In this document: piece after piece, positions 37,477-47,362 of the stretch
Position numbering within the stretch: position 1 is the first letter of the stretch
Layout of the letters: each line of letters starts with the position of its first letter
From: Enterococcus sp. 9D6_DIV0238
GTDB lineage: Bacteria > Bacillota > Bacilli > Lactobacillales > Enterococcaceae
NCBI RefSeq assembly: GCF_002174455.2
Contig: NZ_CP147246.1
Coordinates: 1,825,501-1,889,500, forward strand
DNA length: 64,000 nucleotides
Direction of reading: 5' to 3'
Notes under the pieces: model-generated
The model's database searches: none
The model's input: the letters and a program-made list of their open reading frames with translations, nothing else
What the model was told of the DNA's origin: nothing
Made by a program: the position numbers and the translations under genes

Positions 37477-37522
37477 AAAAACTATAGCGACTAATATCTT
37501 CTGATATAGTCGCTATAGTTTT
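37477..37522 (+). terminator. Long hairpin after the small gene
   Basis: AAAACTATAGCGACT (from 37477) pairs with AGTCGCTATAGTTTT (to 37522), extended by a bulged ATATC/GATAT, then a T-rich tail on the plus strand. Confidence 0.75.
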
Positions 37523-37548
37523 CCTTTTCTCAAGCTCATTGAACATCT

Positions 37549-37658
37549 AAAAAAGACGTTTCGTAAACTAATTTGCGAAACGTCTGAAATATTGATATAT
37601 AAAACATATTAACATTTTGACAATTGTAAAGCTTTACGGGCTTTCTTAAGACCTGGTT
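37549..37658. repeat. Left direct repeat: displaced rpsI 3' end with terminator
   Basis: About 110 bp, ~90% identical and in the same orientation as 47645-47754. It includes the rpsI terminator hairpin (GACGTTTCG/CGAAACGTC, 37555-37584) and a relic of the S9 C-terminus that would read [15 protein letters not shown] instead of [15 protein letters not shown]. Identity ends at CTTAAGACCTGGTT. This marks one end of the inserted island. The following 37659-37850 shows no gene. Confidence 0.85.
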
Positions 37659-37850
37659 CGATTGCTTGGTTTTTGAATGAGCTTCAAAGACCTTTGATAA
37701 CAACGGATACAGCGTGATTCACATTTCAAAATTTCATTGGTCTTCAATTTTTTTAAAGCAATGGTGTCAATTTTTCAAATAAAAAATATGCGAGCCGAAA
37801 TAATAGTATATCAAACTAATAACGACCTTTTGCCCACTCTAAAAACTGTC

Positions 37851-40800
37851 TTAATTTTTGGATCTCTTCGATAAAGTGTTTTTTACTTCATTAGGAAGAA
37901 CTCCCATAAAATAGTCCTCTATATTATCCCAGAACCATTTTGAATAATTCAAAATTCTTTCCTGTGCATTTGACTCAGGCTGTTCTTTCGTAAATAGGTA
38001 TTTCAGCATTTCAACACTAGTGTTATGCTTTTCTTGAACATCTTGTAAAATACTATTTTGATAAAAATCTCCCTGTTTGATTGCTTTCTCTAGTGGATAT
38101 ACAGAGTTCATACGTAAATAAATTTGAGGATTATTTCCACCAACAACCTGATAACTCAACATTTTTCTAGCTTCACCTATACCAAGTGCTGCAATCTTTT
38201 CATCTAAATCGTCTCCACGTGATCTAAAGTGAAAAGATGTAACTTTCCCATCCCCACTAACAAAATTATCATTAGGCTTAAGTGCACTAGATATTGAACG
38301 AATGATAAATTGTGTGAAAATATCACCATCTTGATTTATGATATAGCTTTGATTATTTGTATTACCACTAGCACGTTCTGATATGAACTTAATCTCTTTT
38401 ATTTTCCCAAATTCAAAGGCAGAATTAATAATTGTCTGTGCGAATGCTCTGGCATCAAACTTATCTGCAATTTTCAATGCCTTCATAAAATGATTTCCTA
38501 AATCAACCACAGTAAATTGACTCCCTAAAATTTTTTTCTGATTAATAAAATCTTCAAAAGAGTTAAGAATAATCTTATACTGTGAAATAAGATTTTCTAC
38601 AGATATGTCATTATTTAGTGATACTTCAACACCAGTAGTATAAACAAATTTAGAAAATAAGTATTTATGGTGCAATTTTTCTCTTTCTTCTTGATTGAAC
38701 AAAGCAAATTTGAAACTTGGAAAGGACATTGTTTTATAGTACTTTTCCCAAATTCCGCTAAGATTCACCTGATAAACAGCTGAATAATTTTTGCTTACCA
38801 AGTCGAATTTTTTTATGAAGAATTTTCCAAGTCTTGATTTAATAAACTGAGATTCCAAATCAGAGTTGACAAAAATCAAATCATTTCCGAATAAACTTCT
38901 TGGTCGCGCAACAAAAGGCGAGTAACCTAATTTATTAGGCGAGGAAAAATCTTTTTCAATCATTAGTAATACTGTTTTAACTTTATTATCTAAAGAATTT
39001 TCATCCCGACTATTTTGTACAAAAATGTACTTAAAATCCTCTGGGCTTACGACCAAATTTCGATTATTTCCCTTTTCTTTATAAATCAATAATACTTTTC
39101 TCATAACTTCAAGAATCTGTGTTTTCTTTATTGCCGACATTCCATACAACTGTTTTACTTCATTCATATCTTTTGAAAGGAAATCAATCATGCCAAAGCC
39201 ATGTGATACTATTGATTTATCACGAGAAGCACGACCTATCTCTTGAATATAATCCACAACATTTCCAGTAGGAGCATAATGATACACATTAGTTATATCT
39301 GGAATGTCTATTCCCATACCAAATGCTTTTGTCGCTAAAACAAAGTGCATTTCTCCCGACTTAAATTCTGAAAAAACCTCATCTTTTTCTTCCTTTTGGA
39401 GAGTACCATAATACTTTCCAACCTTTTTAGCAATTTCTGGTTCATTTAGAGCAACAAAATTAAAGAAGTCAATTAGCAATCGAACTGTAGGAAAGTAAAG
39501 TAGCGTTTTCTGTTTCTTTTTCTTAGCCATCTGTAGATGTTTTAAAGCTAATACATTTTTAGTTTTCCTATAATCACGTCCTTCTTTATCAAGATCTTTT
39601 TCACTACTTCTAACATTCATAAATATGTCATCGCGCCTGACATCTCCGAAATACGATATTGGGCTTATCATATTCAAACTATTTCTAGTATCTAGATACA
39701 TATCTTCACGCCCACCATAGATAGCGGTGGCAGTAAACGTTACAATCGGAAATTTATACTTTTTTCTTAACTTAGCAAGATAAATTCCTAGATACCAGTA
39801 GTCTGCACGAAATGATTTACCCCATGTAGTGACAATGTGTGCTTCATCAATTATTACTACTCCAATATTTCTATCTCCAATAAGCATTGTTATATCACTT
39901 CGTGCCTGTAATGTCTCTGGAGATAAATAGAGAACATCAATTTCTTGTTTTTGAACCCTTTCTATAATCTTTTCTTTTTCAAATGGAGGTGTATTTCCAT
40001 TTATAGTTGCCGATGAGTCTACTCCTTTGCTCTTCATATTTTCTACTTGATCATTCATTAAACCAATTAAAGGAGAAATTACTAGAGTCAGTGGTTTATT
40101 ATCAATAAATTTCTGTGCTAAATAGAATGCAGGTATTTGAAACATTACGGATTTCCCCGCACCAGTAGATGCTGTAATATATACATCTCTAAAATTTTCC
40201 CCATGTATTGCCTTTTCTGCCTGAGTGACGATATCATCAATTATCTGGACTTGTGAGATATTAATTGTTTCTTTTGAGTGACTTTCTATATTCTTATAAA
40301 AAGCTAAATCACGAAATTCCTGATAATCATAAACATCTTTAAGAATGTCTAAATAGCTATTTTCATTTTCAATAACTTGTCTACGGATGGAGAGAGTAGT
40401 GAAAAGTATATTGCACTCAGTAAGTTTTGATAAAATATTCAGCCTTTCAAGATATCTGTTAGGCAGGGTTTCAGGAGATCCAGACAAAACAAAAATGATA
40501 TTTTTACTACTCTTCGAGATCAACATATCCTCTTCTAGATCAAGAAAAGGAATTTCATCGTCAGATAGTTCTATTCTCTGTACATCTTCTTGTGGATAAT
40601 TATCAGAGTAATTTACATCAATAGGTTCCTCTTCATAGAATAAGAAAATATCAATATCCTCTTCAAGCTCTGGATAGGTAACAAAATAATTACTGCTTTG
40701 CTTAGAGTAATTGATTTGTCCATAAAAGAAAGAAACATTTTCTAATAGTTTCTCTTGTTCCGGCTCTAACTCATTATCTTCTTGATAATACAAGTAGTGA

Positions 40801-41144
40801 TATACATTTTCAACGTTCGATAGCGTATTTCGGAAAGGAAATTGTTTGTCATACAAACTATTTTCTAATATTATATATGGCATTTTATTTATGACTGCAT
40901 GTTCTTTAAAAAGTTGATATTCCTCAATAGTCATCCATTTATAATCTGAATCAAACTCACGATTATTAATTACTTCATCCACAACAATTTCCCGTAAAGT
41001 TGATAAATCAACTTTATCAAAATACTCAATATCAAAAGAAAAATATTTGTTTTTCCTACTCAATTCCGCTGTATCAAATCCTTTTAGAATGATTATCGCT
41101 TTCCCAGTTTCCGAAATAATGTTTTTTATTTTATTCTCCATCAT
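37851..41144 (-). CDS. Large RecQ-like superfamily 2 helicase
   Basis: A 1097-residue ATP-dependent helicase. Residues 1-300 are an uncharacterised acidic region. The helicase core spans ~300-680: TGAGKS (about 327-332), SPLIGLMNDQV, IIDEAH (about 431-436), TFTATA, ATKAFGMGIDIPD and QEIGRASRD (motif VI). This set is RecQ-like, but the length is double that of RecQ. The last ~400 residues show no recognised domain. Its start overlaps the sigma-factor stop by 14 nt, so the pair is translationally coupled. It is likely a DNA-processing arm of a defence or mobility system. Confidence 0.85.
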   Translation of the reverse strand: MMENKIKNIISETGKAIIILKGFDTAELSRKNKYFSFDIEYFDKVDLSTLREIVVDEVINNREFDSDYKWMTIEEYQLFKEHAVINKMPYIILENSLYDKQFPFRNTLSNVENVYHYLYYQEDNELEPEQEKLLENVSFFYGQINYSKQSSNYFVTYPELEEDIDIFLFYEEEPIDVNYSDNYPQEDVQRIELSDDEIPFLDLEEDMLISKSSKNIIFVLSGSPETLPNRYLERLNILSKLTECNILFTTLSIRRQVIENENSYLDILKDVYDYQEFRDLAFYKNIESHSKETINISQVQIIDDIVTQAEKAIHGENFRDVYITASTGAGKSVMFQIPAFYLAQKFIDNKPLTLVISPLIGLMNDQVENMKSKGVDSSATINGNTPPFEKEKIIERVQKQEIDVLYLSPETLQARSDITMLIGDRNIGVVIIDEAHIVTTWGKSFRADYWYLGIYLAKLRKKYKFPIVTFTATAIYGGREDMYLDTRNSLNMISPISYFGDVRRDDIFMNVRSSEKDLDKEGRDYRKTKNVLALKHLQMAKKKKQKTLLYFPTVRLLIDFFNFVALNEPEIAKKVGKYYGTLQKEEKDEVFSEFKSGEMHFVLATKAFGMGIDIPDITNVYHYAPTGNVVDYIQEIGRASRDKSIVSHGFGMIDFLSKDMNEVKQLYGMSAIKKTQILEVMRKVLLIYKEKGNNRNLVVSPEDFKYIFVQNSRDENSLDNKVKTVLLMIEKDFSSPNKLGYSPFVARPRSLFGNDLIFVNSDLESQFIKSRLGKFFIKKFDLVSKNYSAVYQVNLSGIWEKYYKTMSFPSFKFALFNQEEREKLHHKYLFSKFVYTTGVEVSLNNDISVENLISQYKIILNSFEDFINQKKILGSQFTVVDLGNHFMKALKIADKFDARAFAQTIINSAFEFGKIKEIKFISERASGNTNNQSYIINQDGDIFTQFIIRSISSALKPNDNFVSGDGKVTSFHFRSRGDDLDEKIAALGIGEARKMLSYQVVGGNNPQIYLRMNSVYPLEKAIKQGDFYQNSILQDVQEKHNTSVEMLKYLFTKEQPESNAQERILNYSKWFWDNIEDYFMGVLPNEVKNTLSKRSKN

Positions 41145-42414
41145 AATAAAAATTTCTCAACCTTTCTAAAATCTGTTGTTTTTTTAATTTTCTAAGAGCT
41201 TTGCTTTCAATTTGTCTAATCCTTTCTCTAGTTACTTTTTCGACTTGTCCTATTTCTTCAAGAGTATGCTGTTTTCCATCCACCAATCCGAATCTAAATT
41301 TGAGAATCCTTGCTTCTCTTTTTTTCAAATTTGAATCCATTATTTCACTCAGCTCATCTTTTAGAGCTTTCTCCATCATATATTCCTCTGGAGATTGATT
41401 TTTATCATCACGGATAAAATCACCTAGATAACTATCTTTTTCTGATCCGATCGGTGTATCCAAACTAGTCAGTTTGCCAATTTCTTTATAAAACTTCATA
41501 TCTTGAACTTCTTTTGTTGAAACTTCCAGAATTTTAGCCAATTCTTCTAGTGATACCACTCTTCCTTCATGATTCCAAAAATCATTTTCAATTTTTGATA
41601 TCTTTACGATTTTGTCACGCATATGGACAGGAATTCTTATCGTCGTGCTGTAGTTAGAGATACCACGAGTTATTCCTTGCCTTATCCACCAAGTTGCATA
41701 TGTAGAAAATTGGTATTCCATACTCGCATCAAACTTCTCTGCTGCTTTCATTAAACCTTGCATTCCCACTTGATACATATCATTAAGATCAAATGAAACT
41801 GTAGCAAATCGCGAATACTTAGCTGCAATCTTCCAAACTAGTTGCCTATTTGCCTTCACCAGATTATCCAGTGCTTCCGTTTTTTTACCTGCATTCACAC
41901 TATTCGAGTGAAGTTCGATTAAATAATCTAAATTATGACTTTTATCGATAACAGCCTTAAAATTTTCAACTTCAGCATTAAAAGACTCATCATCCAACAC
42001 ACTATCTAGGTTGGTAAAATCTAAGTCATTTAAAAATCCTAAATTTTCAACACCTATTTTCTTGGGTATGTCATTAATAAGAGAAAATCCTTCACTATTT
42101 ATGACTTTTCTAACTAGTTTTTGCATGTCTAAATTAATTCTTTCAGTTACAAACCAGTCTAATAGCTCACTCTCTCTAAACTCTTTTTTTTCTCCAATAG
42201 TACTAAACAGTATATCTATTTTTTCTTTGAATGACGATCTAGTTTCAATAACTTCTATATTTAGAGACTCTAATTCCTTATATACAATCTTTTTTTCTTC
42301 ATTTGCTATAGAATATTTTTTGAAAAGGCTTTCGATTTCTTCTATTCTAACCTTACTACCAAACAAAAGGTTATCATTTATATATTCAATAATTAGATAC
42401 AAATTATTGTTCAT
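41131..42414 (-). CDS. Island-encoded sigma-70-type RNA polymerase sigma factor
   Basis: A 427-residue primary-type sigma factor. Region 2 (about 181-265) has NRQLVWKIAAKY, DMYQVGMQGLMKAAEKFD, FSTYATWWIRQGITR and TIRIPVHMRDK; region 3 is ~266-330; region 4 (about 365-412) has ILKFRFGLVDG, TLEEIGQV, RERIRQIESKALRKL. Residues 1-180 are divergent, with a possible region 1.1-like winged segment at 1-60 followed by an unknown part. AGGAGG lies 12 bases before the ATG. It is coupled to the helicase gene. Retention of -10 and -35 contact regions suggests recognition of vegetative-type promoters. Confidence 0.9.
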   Translation of the reverse strand: MNNNLYLIIEYINDNLLFGSKVRIEEIESLFKKYSIANEEKKIVYKELESLNIEVIETRSSFKEKIDILFSTIGEKKEFRESELLDWFVTERINLDMQKLVRKVINSEGFSLINDIPKKIGVENLGFLNDLDFTNLDSVLDDESFNAEVENFKAVIDKSHNLDYLIELHSNSVNAGKKTEALDNLVKANRQLVWKIAAKYSRFATVSFDLNDMYQVGMQGLMKAAEKFDASMEYQFSTYATWWIRQGITRGISNYSTTIRIPVHMRDKIVKISKIENDFWNHEGRVVSLEELAKILEVSTKEVQDMKFYKEIGKLTSLDTPIGSEKDSYLGDFIRDDKNQSPEEYMMEKALKDELSEIMDSNLKKREARILKFRFGLVDGKQHTLEEIGQVEKVTRERIRQIESKALRKLKKQQILERLRNFYYDGE

Positions 42415-42563
42415 AACAAATTACAACCTCCTATGCATTCATCTTGACTAACTGTCCTGCTAACTAATATGTTAAACTCTTTTGAACGAACTGTAAAATG
42501 AAATTGAACAACCAAAAGTACATTCATTATGCTCTCACAATATTACAGAACAATTTTTCACAT

Positions 42564-42690
42564 TAGTTATTGTCGGCAATCCGTTCAATATTTTCTAAAT
42601 GATTTTTCTTTCTATTACCGGTTAATACTTAGATTTGCTGGCTCTATTCCAGATAGCCAGCAAGTTCTCTTAAAGACATGTTCGAGTGCT
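42564..42690 (-). pseudogene. Decayed XRE regulator
   Basis: Fragments match the XRE protein encoded at 36779-37021: NMSLRELA, then after a one-base deletion GIEPANLS, then in another frame NRKKNHLENIERIAD. Frameshifts and missing ends show it is dead. It fills most of the 341-bp gap between the DUF4238 and sigma genes, so the old promoter region there may have been rearranged. Confidence 0.75.
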
Positions 42691-42755
42691 TGAATTTTGA
42701 ATGAATATCAAACCCATTACTTTCTCAATGCAATCCAATTTCTTAATAATGATAT

Positions 42756-43787
42756 TTATAAATCTTTATTTTCAATCAAATAGGGAACTTCTTTATTAAT
42801 ATAGTTTTCATGAAAATCTTTTAGTGATTGATCCGCTGATTTATATTTTGTCTCATCTACAGTTCTTTTTCTCATTTTAGTAACTATCTTGCTTTTTTCT
42901 GAGGAGTATACTTTAGAAAATGCATGTTCTACAATAATTTTTTGAAACAAATTGGCTGTTGAATAACTTGCTTTTACATATAACTCCTCAAATTCATCTC
43001 CAATTTTGGTATAGAGTAATTTATTTGGTGAAAGAGGAAAAATTATTTCTGTACCTATATTTCCAAAACCTCCTTTAAAATCATAATCATCTTTACCATA
43101 ATAATTCAAGAGGATTACAGGATCGTCCGATGTAGCCCAGTAAAAATTAGCAGGCGCATCATAAATACACCAACTAGTAGCCATCAATGATTTATAGGTC
43201 GTCCCCAACAAATGTTTCATAGACATCAACCAAGTTGATTTACCTGCGTAAGTTTCTACCTTTAAAAAATTATTTTCTTCTTGATCCTGTAACGTTTCTA
43301 GTTTCAAAGGTAATAGTTTATCAATTTTTTCTAACTCTCTTTTGGGTAGATTACCTTTCGTTTCCATCCTCTCTTCAATTTTTCTAACCAATTCTTCAAC
43401 AATTTCTGGAAATGTTTCTTGTACTATATTTTGCGCCCAAGAATATCCAGACAAGGTTCTAATAAATTGTCCGACCACTAACTTCGAGATATACTCGTAA
43501 TCCACATCATTTAGAGATTTATAATTGTTTACTTTTTCTATAAAACTACTATATTTCATCTCAAATTCTTCCGAAAAATAATTCTCCATTTCGTCATTTA
43601 ATTTTCCTTCCTCCAAGTAAAGATAAAGATAATTCACAGTTGCTGTATTGGAAATAGAGACTCTATTCCATTTTTGTACCTTTTCATGTGAAACTAGTAG
43701 CCTATATTCATATACTTTATTTCCTGTTGCCCATTGCTTAAGATATACTTTAGGAACGTAATGGTTTTTGATTTTCAACTTTCCCAT
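42756..43787 (-). CDS. DUF4238 protein
   Basis: A 343-residue soluble protein starting KNHYVPKVYLKQWA, the hallmark of DUF4238. Later segments include WCIYDAPANFYWATSDDPVIL (about 203-225) and PLSPNKLLYTKIGDE, also typical of the family. DUF4238 proteins are scattered in accessory and defence-rich regions, but their activity is unknown. AAGGTA precedes the ATG at 43787, 11 bp after the stop of the 1187-residue gene, so these two form one operon. Confidence 0.85.
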   Translation of the reverse strand: MGKLKIKNHYVPKVYLKQWATGNKVYEYRLLVSHEKVQKWNRVSISNTATVNYLYLYLEEGKLNDEMENYFSEEFEMKYSSFIEKVNNYKSLNDVDYEYISKLVVGQFIRTLSGYSWAQNIVQETFPEIVEELVRKIEERMETKGNLPKRELEKIDKLLPLKLETLQDQEENNFLKVETYAGKSTWLMSMKHLLGTTYKSLMATSWCIYDAPANFYWATSDDPVILLNYYGKDDYDFKGGFGNIGTEIIFPLSPNKLLYTKIGDEFEELYVKASYSTANLFQKIIVEHAFSKVYSSEKSKIVTKMRKRTVDETKYKSADQSLKDFHENYINKEVPYLIENKDL

Positions 43788-43798
43788 AGATTAGTACC

Positions 43799-46700
43799 TT
43801 ACTTTCTCTCATTTAATGTAGTTGTGCTGATATTAACTTGTTTCAGTATCCATTCACAATACTTTTTATATACATTGACATCATCAGATTCAATAACATC
43901 TTTCGCAATTTCTAATTTATTAACAAAAGAACAAATATATATATTGTTATCCTCTTGTAATTCTAAAAGAAAATTAATGTATCGTTCTATATTCGGAGAT
44001 ACATTGATAAAATACTCATGTACCATTCCTAAAATACTAACCCCATTACATCTATCTTGAATAAAAGAATCCTCTACAATAAATAAGTTTGAAGCATCAT
44101 AAGCACTTTGAATACTGTGGGCATCATAACCAAAATATCTTTTAAAATCTGGATGTATAAACCCCGCTTCATTACAATTCGTTACTTTAGAGACTAGTTC
44201 TAGTATCTCATCTAAATAATCTAACTGCTGCTGAAATTGTTCTTCACTTCTTTCAATAATTACCGGTCTACCTTCAATTACAGATAATTTTTTCACATCA
44301 TATCCTTGTTCTATTTCTTTGTTGAGTATATCTGATAATCGTTTTGATATATCTAAATCAATGTATAGCTCAGTAAAATAGGGTAAAATGTCTCCTAGTT
44401 CATATTTCTGCAAAAAAATTAAACTCGATATACTTAATTGCATTTTTTTATTTATGTCTTGTGGAATAATTTGACCTAAATTAAAAACAAAATTATTATC
44501 ATTATAGAAAGCATAAATAAAATTAAATAATTCGTCTTCATTACATAAGTCTTGGATACATCCTGTATAACTGTACTTTTCCATTAATTTTAACATTTCA
44601 CTTTTTGCTTCGCTGTCTCTTTCCATAAATGTGACAACTTCTGAAAGGTCTCCATTGTCAATCGTAAATGACTTAATTGGGCTGTTACTAATGTTGTCCC
44701 CCATACAAAGTGGCAACATTTTTTTGTAAACAAATCTACTTAATGGAATTTTTTGAACTATTTTATATGTTCTTTTTCCAATTCTTACATTTGCTCCCTC
44801 ATTTTTAAGTAGGAGGAGACGATATTCTTTGCTATTATTCCTTATGATTTTATATTTACCAAGATTTTCACAATCCCAATCTAAAGGAAGCGTAAGTATT
44901 TCAAGTTTTTTCTTTCCATCTATCAATTTGTAATAGTAATGACGTGAACCTGATATTTTTGATAAGTCTCTTTCATCATCATAATCTTTTAACGAATCTA
45001 GTGTTTGGAGAACATAGTTCTTTCCTACCTCTTTATTTTGAAAATTAGTTTCTATCAGCTCACGTAACAAAATTTTACTACCTCTTATTGGATCATATCC
45101 AAAAGCAATCATCCCATAACCTGCATTCAGTCTAAAATCAATATTTTGAGAAAAACTACCTCTTTCAATTAAACTTTCAATTTCTGTATTATCATTTAGC
45201 TTAATTTTTGCTGCCAATTGTAGATTTAATACTTGTTCACTCAGATTTTTCTCTTTACGTACTCTATTAATAATCGCTCTATACTGTTCTAAAAGTGAGT
45301 ACACTTGAAGTTCAATCATAAATAATTTTTCATTTATTGTTTCACGCTGTTCATTCCATTTAATTATTTCTAAAATGTATAATAAATTATCTTCATCTCC
45401 ATTTTGTAGTAACTTTGTACAAATTACTTCCGATATCATTTCAGAGAATGTTTCTCTTAGATTTATCCACAATGTTTTTGCAAAATCTACATTATCAAAT
45501 TTATATATAAAGTTGCATAAAACTCCAACTTCCTCCTCATTTTTAATTGTTAGACTAATCTGGTTAACATGAGTTAGTTCTTCTTCTGTAAGTTGGCAAT
45601 TATTTTCAGTCTTAAATATATAGAGTCTTAAATAGTGTACCTCTGAAAAAATATAATGCTTTTTTGTTAGGTCATCAACGCTGTTAAACTTACTAGGATC
45701 ACCTAGTTGTATCAAAGCTTCAATGAAAAAATCACTAAGGAGAGTCCACATTTTTTCAGGAATCGGATTCAGAATTTCAATCATATTATTAATCTCAGTC
45801 AGAATTGAAATATATTCCTTTTCCTCAACAAGAGCTACAAATAAAAAATATAGTAAGGTACAATCTGTTTGCTTCTCTTTTCCTCGTAAATATTTAATTA
45901 TTTTTTGATAATCCTCCACCATTAACAAAGACTGAATGATTGCAACGTCCTGTTCATCTGTTAATCCAAACTCATTATCTATAAATTCTTCAGGTTTTAT
46001 TATTGATGAAATTAGATTAAGCATATCCTCTCCTTGTAGTAGAGAGAGCCCTCTTTTTTTTAATGAGTTTAAATACTGATCTAGCTCATTATAATAAATT
46101 TGAAGTTGATTGATTTTTTCAGGATCTTTAGTCATCAAAACATCATTTGCAGAACCTCTAAAATAATTAATAATTTCCAGTACTTTAACATTCTTATTCC
46201 CCATTATTTGATTGAACATTTCAGAAGCTCTCAAATATAATGAATTATTTGAAAAACCTATACCTAATAGATATAGAAAGTCTTGATTATACTTATAGTT
46301 AGTTTCGTAGGCTTCAAGTTTATCAATAGAAATAGATTGTGTTTCTATTTCATAAAATAGAGTGTACAGTTCATTTTGATAATCATTTTCCCACGATATC
46401 TTATCAACTTCTCTTTTTGCATCTGTTTCGTTAAGCGATGTAGCCATTGATATAAATACTTCACGATCATAATAAACTTGATATCTATCATCTAGCTCAG
46501 AAATCTTTTCTAGTTTCTCCTTAGCAGCTTCGAATTCTTTTCGATAATTATCTAACTTTGCTAAGAAAATCAAGACCTTATTGAATGTACTCTTTTGAAG
46601 CAATTTATATCGATCATCCTTTATAAAAGATGACGACAACAGTATTGCACTTTCAAAATCAAAAATAAAATCTTTAGAAACATATTGTTCAATTTGAGGA

Positions 46701-47362
46701 ATAGCTTGTTTTAAGAATTCTGAATCGTCATCATAAAAATCACTCTCTCTTATCTCTTTTGTTACCTCCTCTATTACTTCTTCAAAATTCTGTAAAATAG
46801 CATCCTTCGATTGAATTTGATTTTCATTGAATGCTTTATAGACCGCTAAACTGGCAGACATGCTTCTTCTAGTAACATGGATTTCATCCACAACTTGATC
46901 AAAATCTATTTCTGTATCTAATCTATTGAAAATCAGTGATTTATAAGTATTTCCAGATTGTGACAATTCATTTATTATTTCCACTAATTCAATTACATCC
47001 AAATATTTAAAAAAAATTTGTTTTTCAAAAATTAATCCTTTATCAAACATCTCCTCAACTAAAAATACTAGAACACCATCTAGTTTCAAAAAGTTTCTAT
47101 ATGTTTCAATATCAAATTTTCTGAAAACTGATGTAATTTCAGAAATTGAATCAACTCTTTTTCCCTTGACTTGAACAGGGATTGTTCCTCCAAAAGTACT
47201 AATTTTCCTTTCAGCTTCCAAATAAAAAATTATTTCACCATCTACTGAAATCCCAGTATCCGCCTTCTCCAGTTTTCCCGAGACTCTCCTTGTTCTTTCA
47301 GAAATATATGCATTAACTGTGTCTACAGCAATTTCTTCAATTCTTGAATTATCTATTTTCAT
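43799..47362 (-). CDS. 1187-residue protein with DUF4365-like nuclease domain and helical repeats
   Basis: Residues 1-160 resemble DUF4365, a PD-(D/E)XK-type fold: a helix with conserved Glu, DTGISVDGEIIFY (Asp41, Glu43), then IPVQVKG with Gln64 and Lys66. The remaining ~1000 residues are almost entirely helical, with TPR/HEAT-like spacing (for example DLLYLLGIGFSNNSLYLRASEMF-type pairs) and a smaller beta-containing part around 800-880. AAGGAG precedes the ATG at 47362. It is the first gene of the DUF4365/DUF4238 pair. It looks like a sensor scaffold fused to a nuclease, a layout common in anti-phage proteins; function is inferred. Confidence 0.75.
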   Translation of the reverse strand: MKIDNSRIEEIAVDTVNAYISERTRRVSGKLEKADTGISVDGEIIFYLEAERKISTFGGTIPVQVKGKRVDSISEITSVFRKFDIETYRNFLKLDGVLVFLVEEMFDKGLIFEKQIFFKYLDVIELVEIINELSQSGNTYKSLIFNRLDTEIDFDQVVDEIHVTRRSMSASLAVYKAFNENQIQSKDAILQNFEEVIEEVTKEIRESDFYDDDSEFLKQAIPQIEQYVSKDFIFDFESAILLSSSFIKDDRYKLLQKSTFNKVLIFLAKLDNYRKEFEAAKEKLEKISELDDRYQVYYDREVFISMATSLNETDAKREVDKISWENDYQNELYTLFYEIETQSISIDKLEAYETNYKYNQDFLYLLGIGFSNNSLYLRASEMFNQIMGNKNVKVLEIINYFRGSANDVLMTKDPEKINQLQIYYNELDQYLNSLKKRGLSLLQGEDMLNLISSIIKPEEFIDNEFGLTDEQDVAIIQSLLMVEDYQKIIKYLRGKEKQTDCTLLYFLFVALVEEKEYISILTEINNMIEILNPIPEKMWTLLSDFFIEALIQLGDPSKFNSVDDLTKKHYIFSEVHYLRLYIFKTENNCQLTEEELTHVNQISLTIKNEEEVGVLCNFIYKFDNVDFAKTLWINLRETFSEMISEVICTKLLQNGDEDNLLYILEIIKWNEQRETINEKLFMIELQVYSLLEQYRAIINRVRKEKNLSEQVLNLQLAAKIKLNDNTEIESLIERGSFSQNIDFRLNAGYGMIAFGYDPIRGSKILLRELIETNFQNKEVGKNYVLQTLDSLKDYDDERDLSKISGSRHYYYKLIDGKKKLEILTLPLDWDCENLGKYKIIRNNSKEYRLLLLKNEGANVRIGKRTYKIVQKIPLSRFVYKKMLPLCMGDNISNSPIKSFTIDNGDLSEVVTFMERDSEAKSEMLKLMEKYSYTGCIQDLCNEDELFNFIYAFYNDNNFVFNLGQIIPQDINKKMQLSISSLIFLQKYELGDILPYFTELYIDLDISKRLSDILNKEIEQGYDVKKLSVIEGRPVIIERSEEQFQQQLDYLDEILELVSKVTNCNEAGFIHPDFKRYFGYDAHSIQSAYDASNLFIVEDSFIQDRCNGVSILGMVHEYFINVSPNIERYINFLLELQEDNNIYICSFVNKLEIAKDVIESDDVNVYKKYCEWILKQVNISTTTLNERK

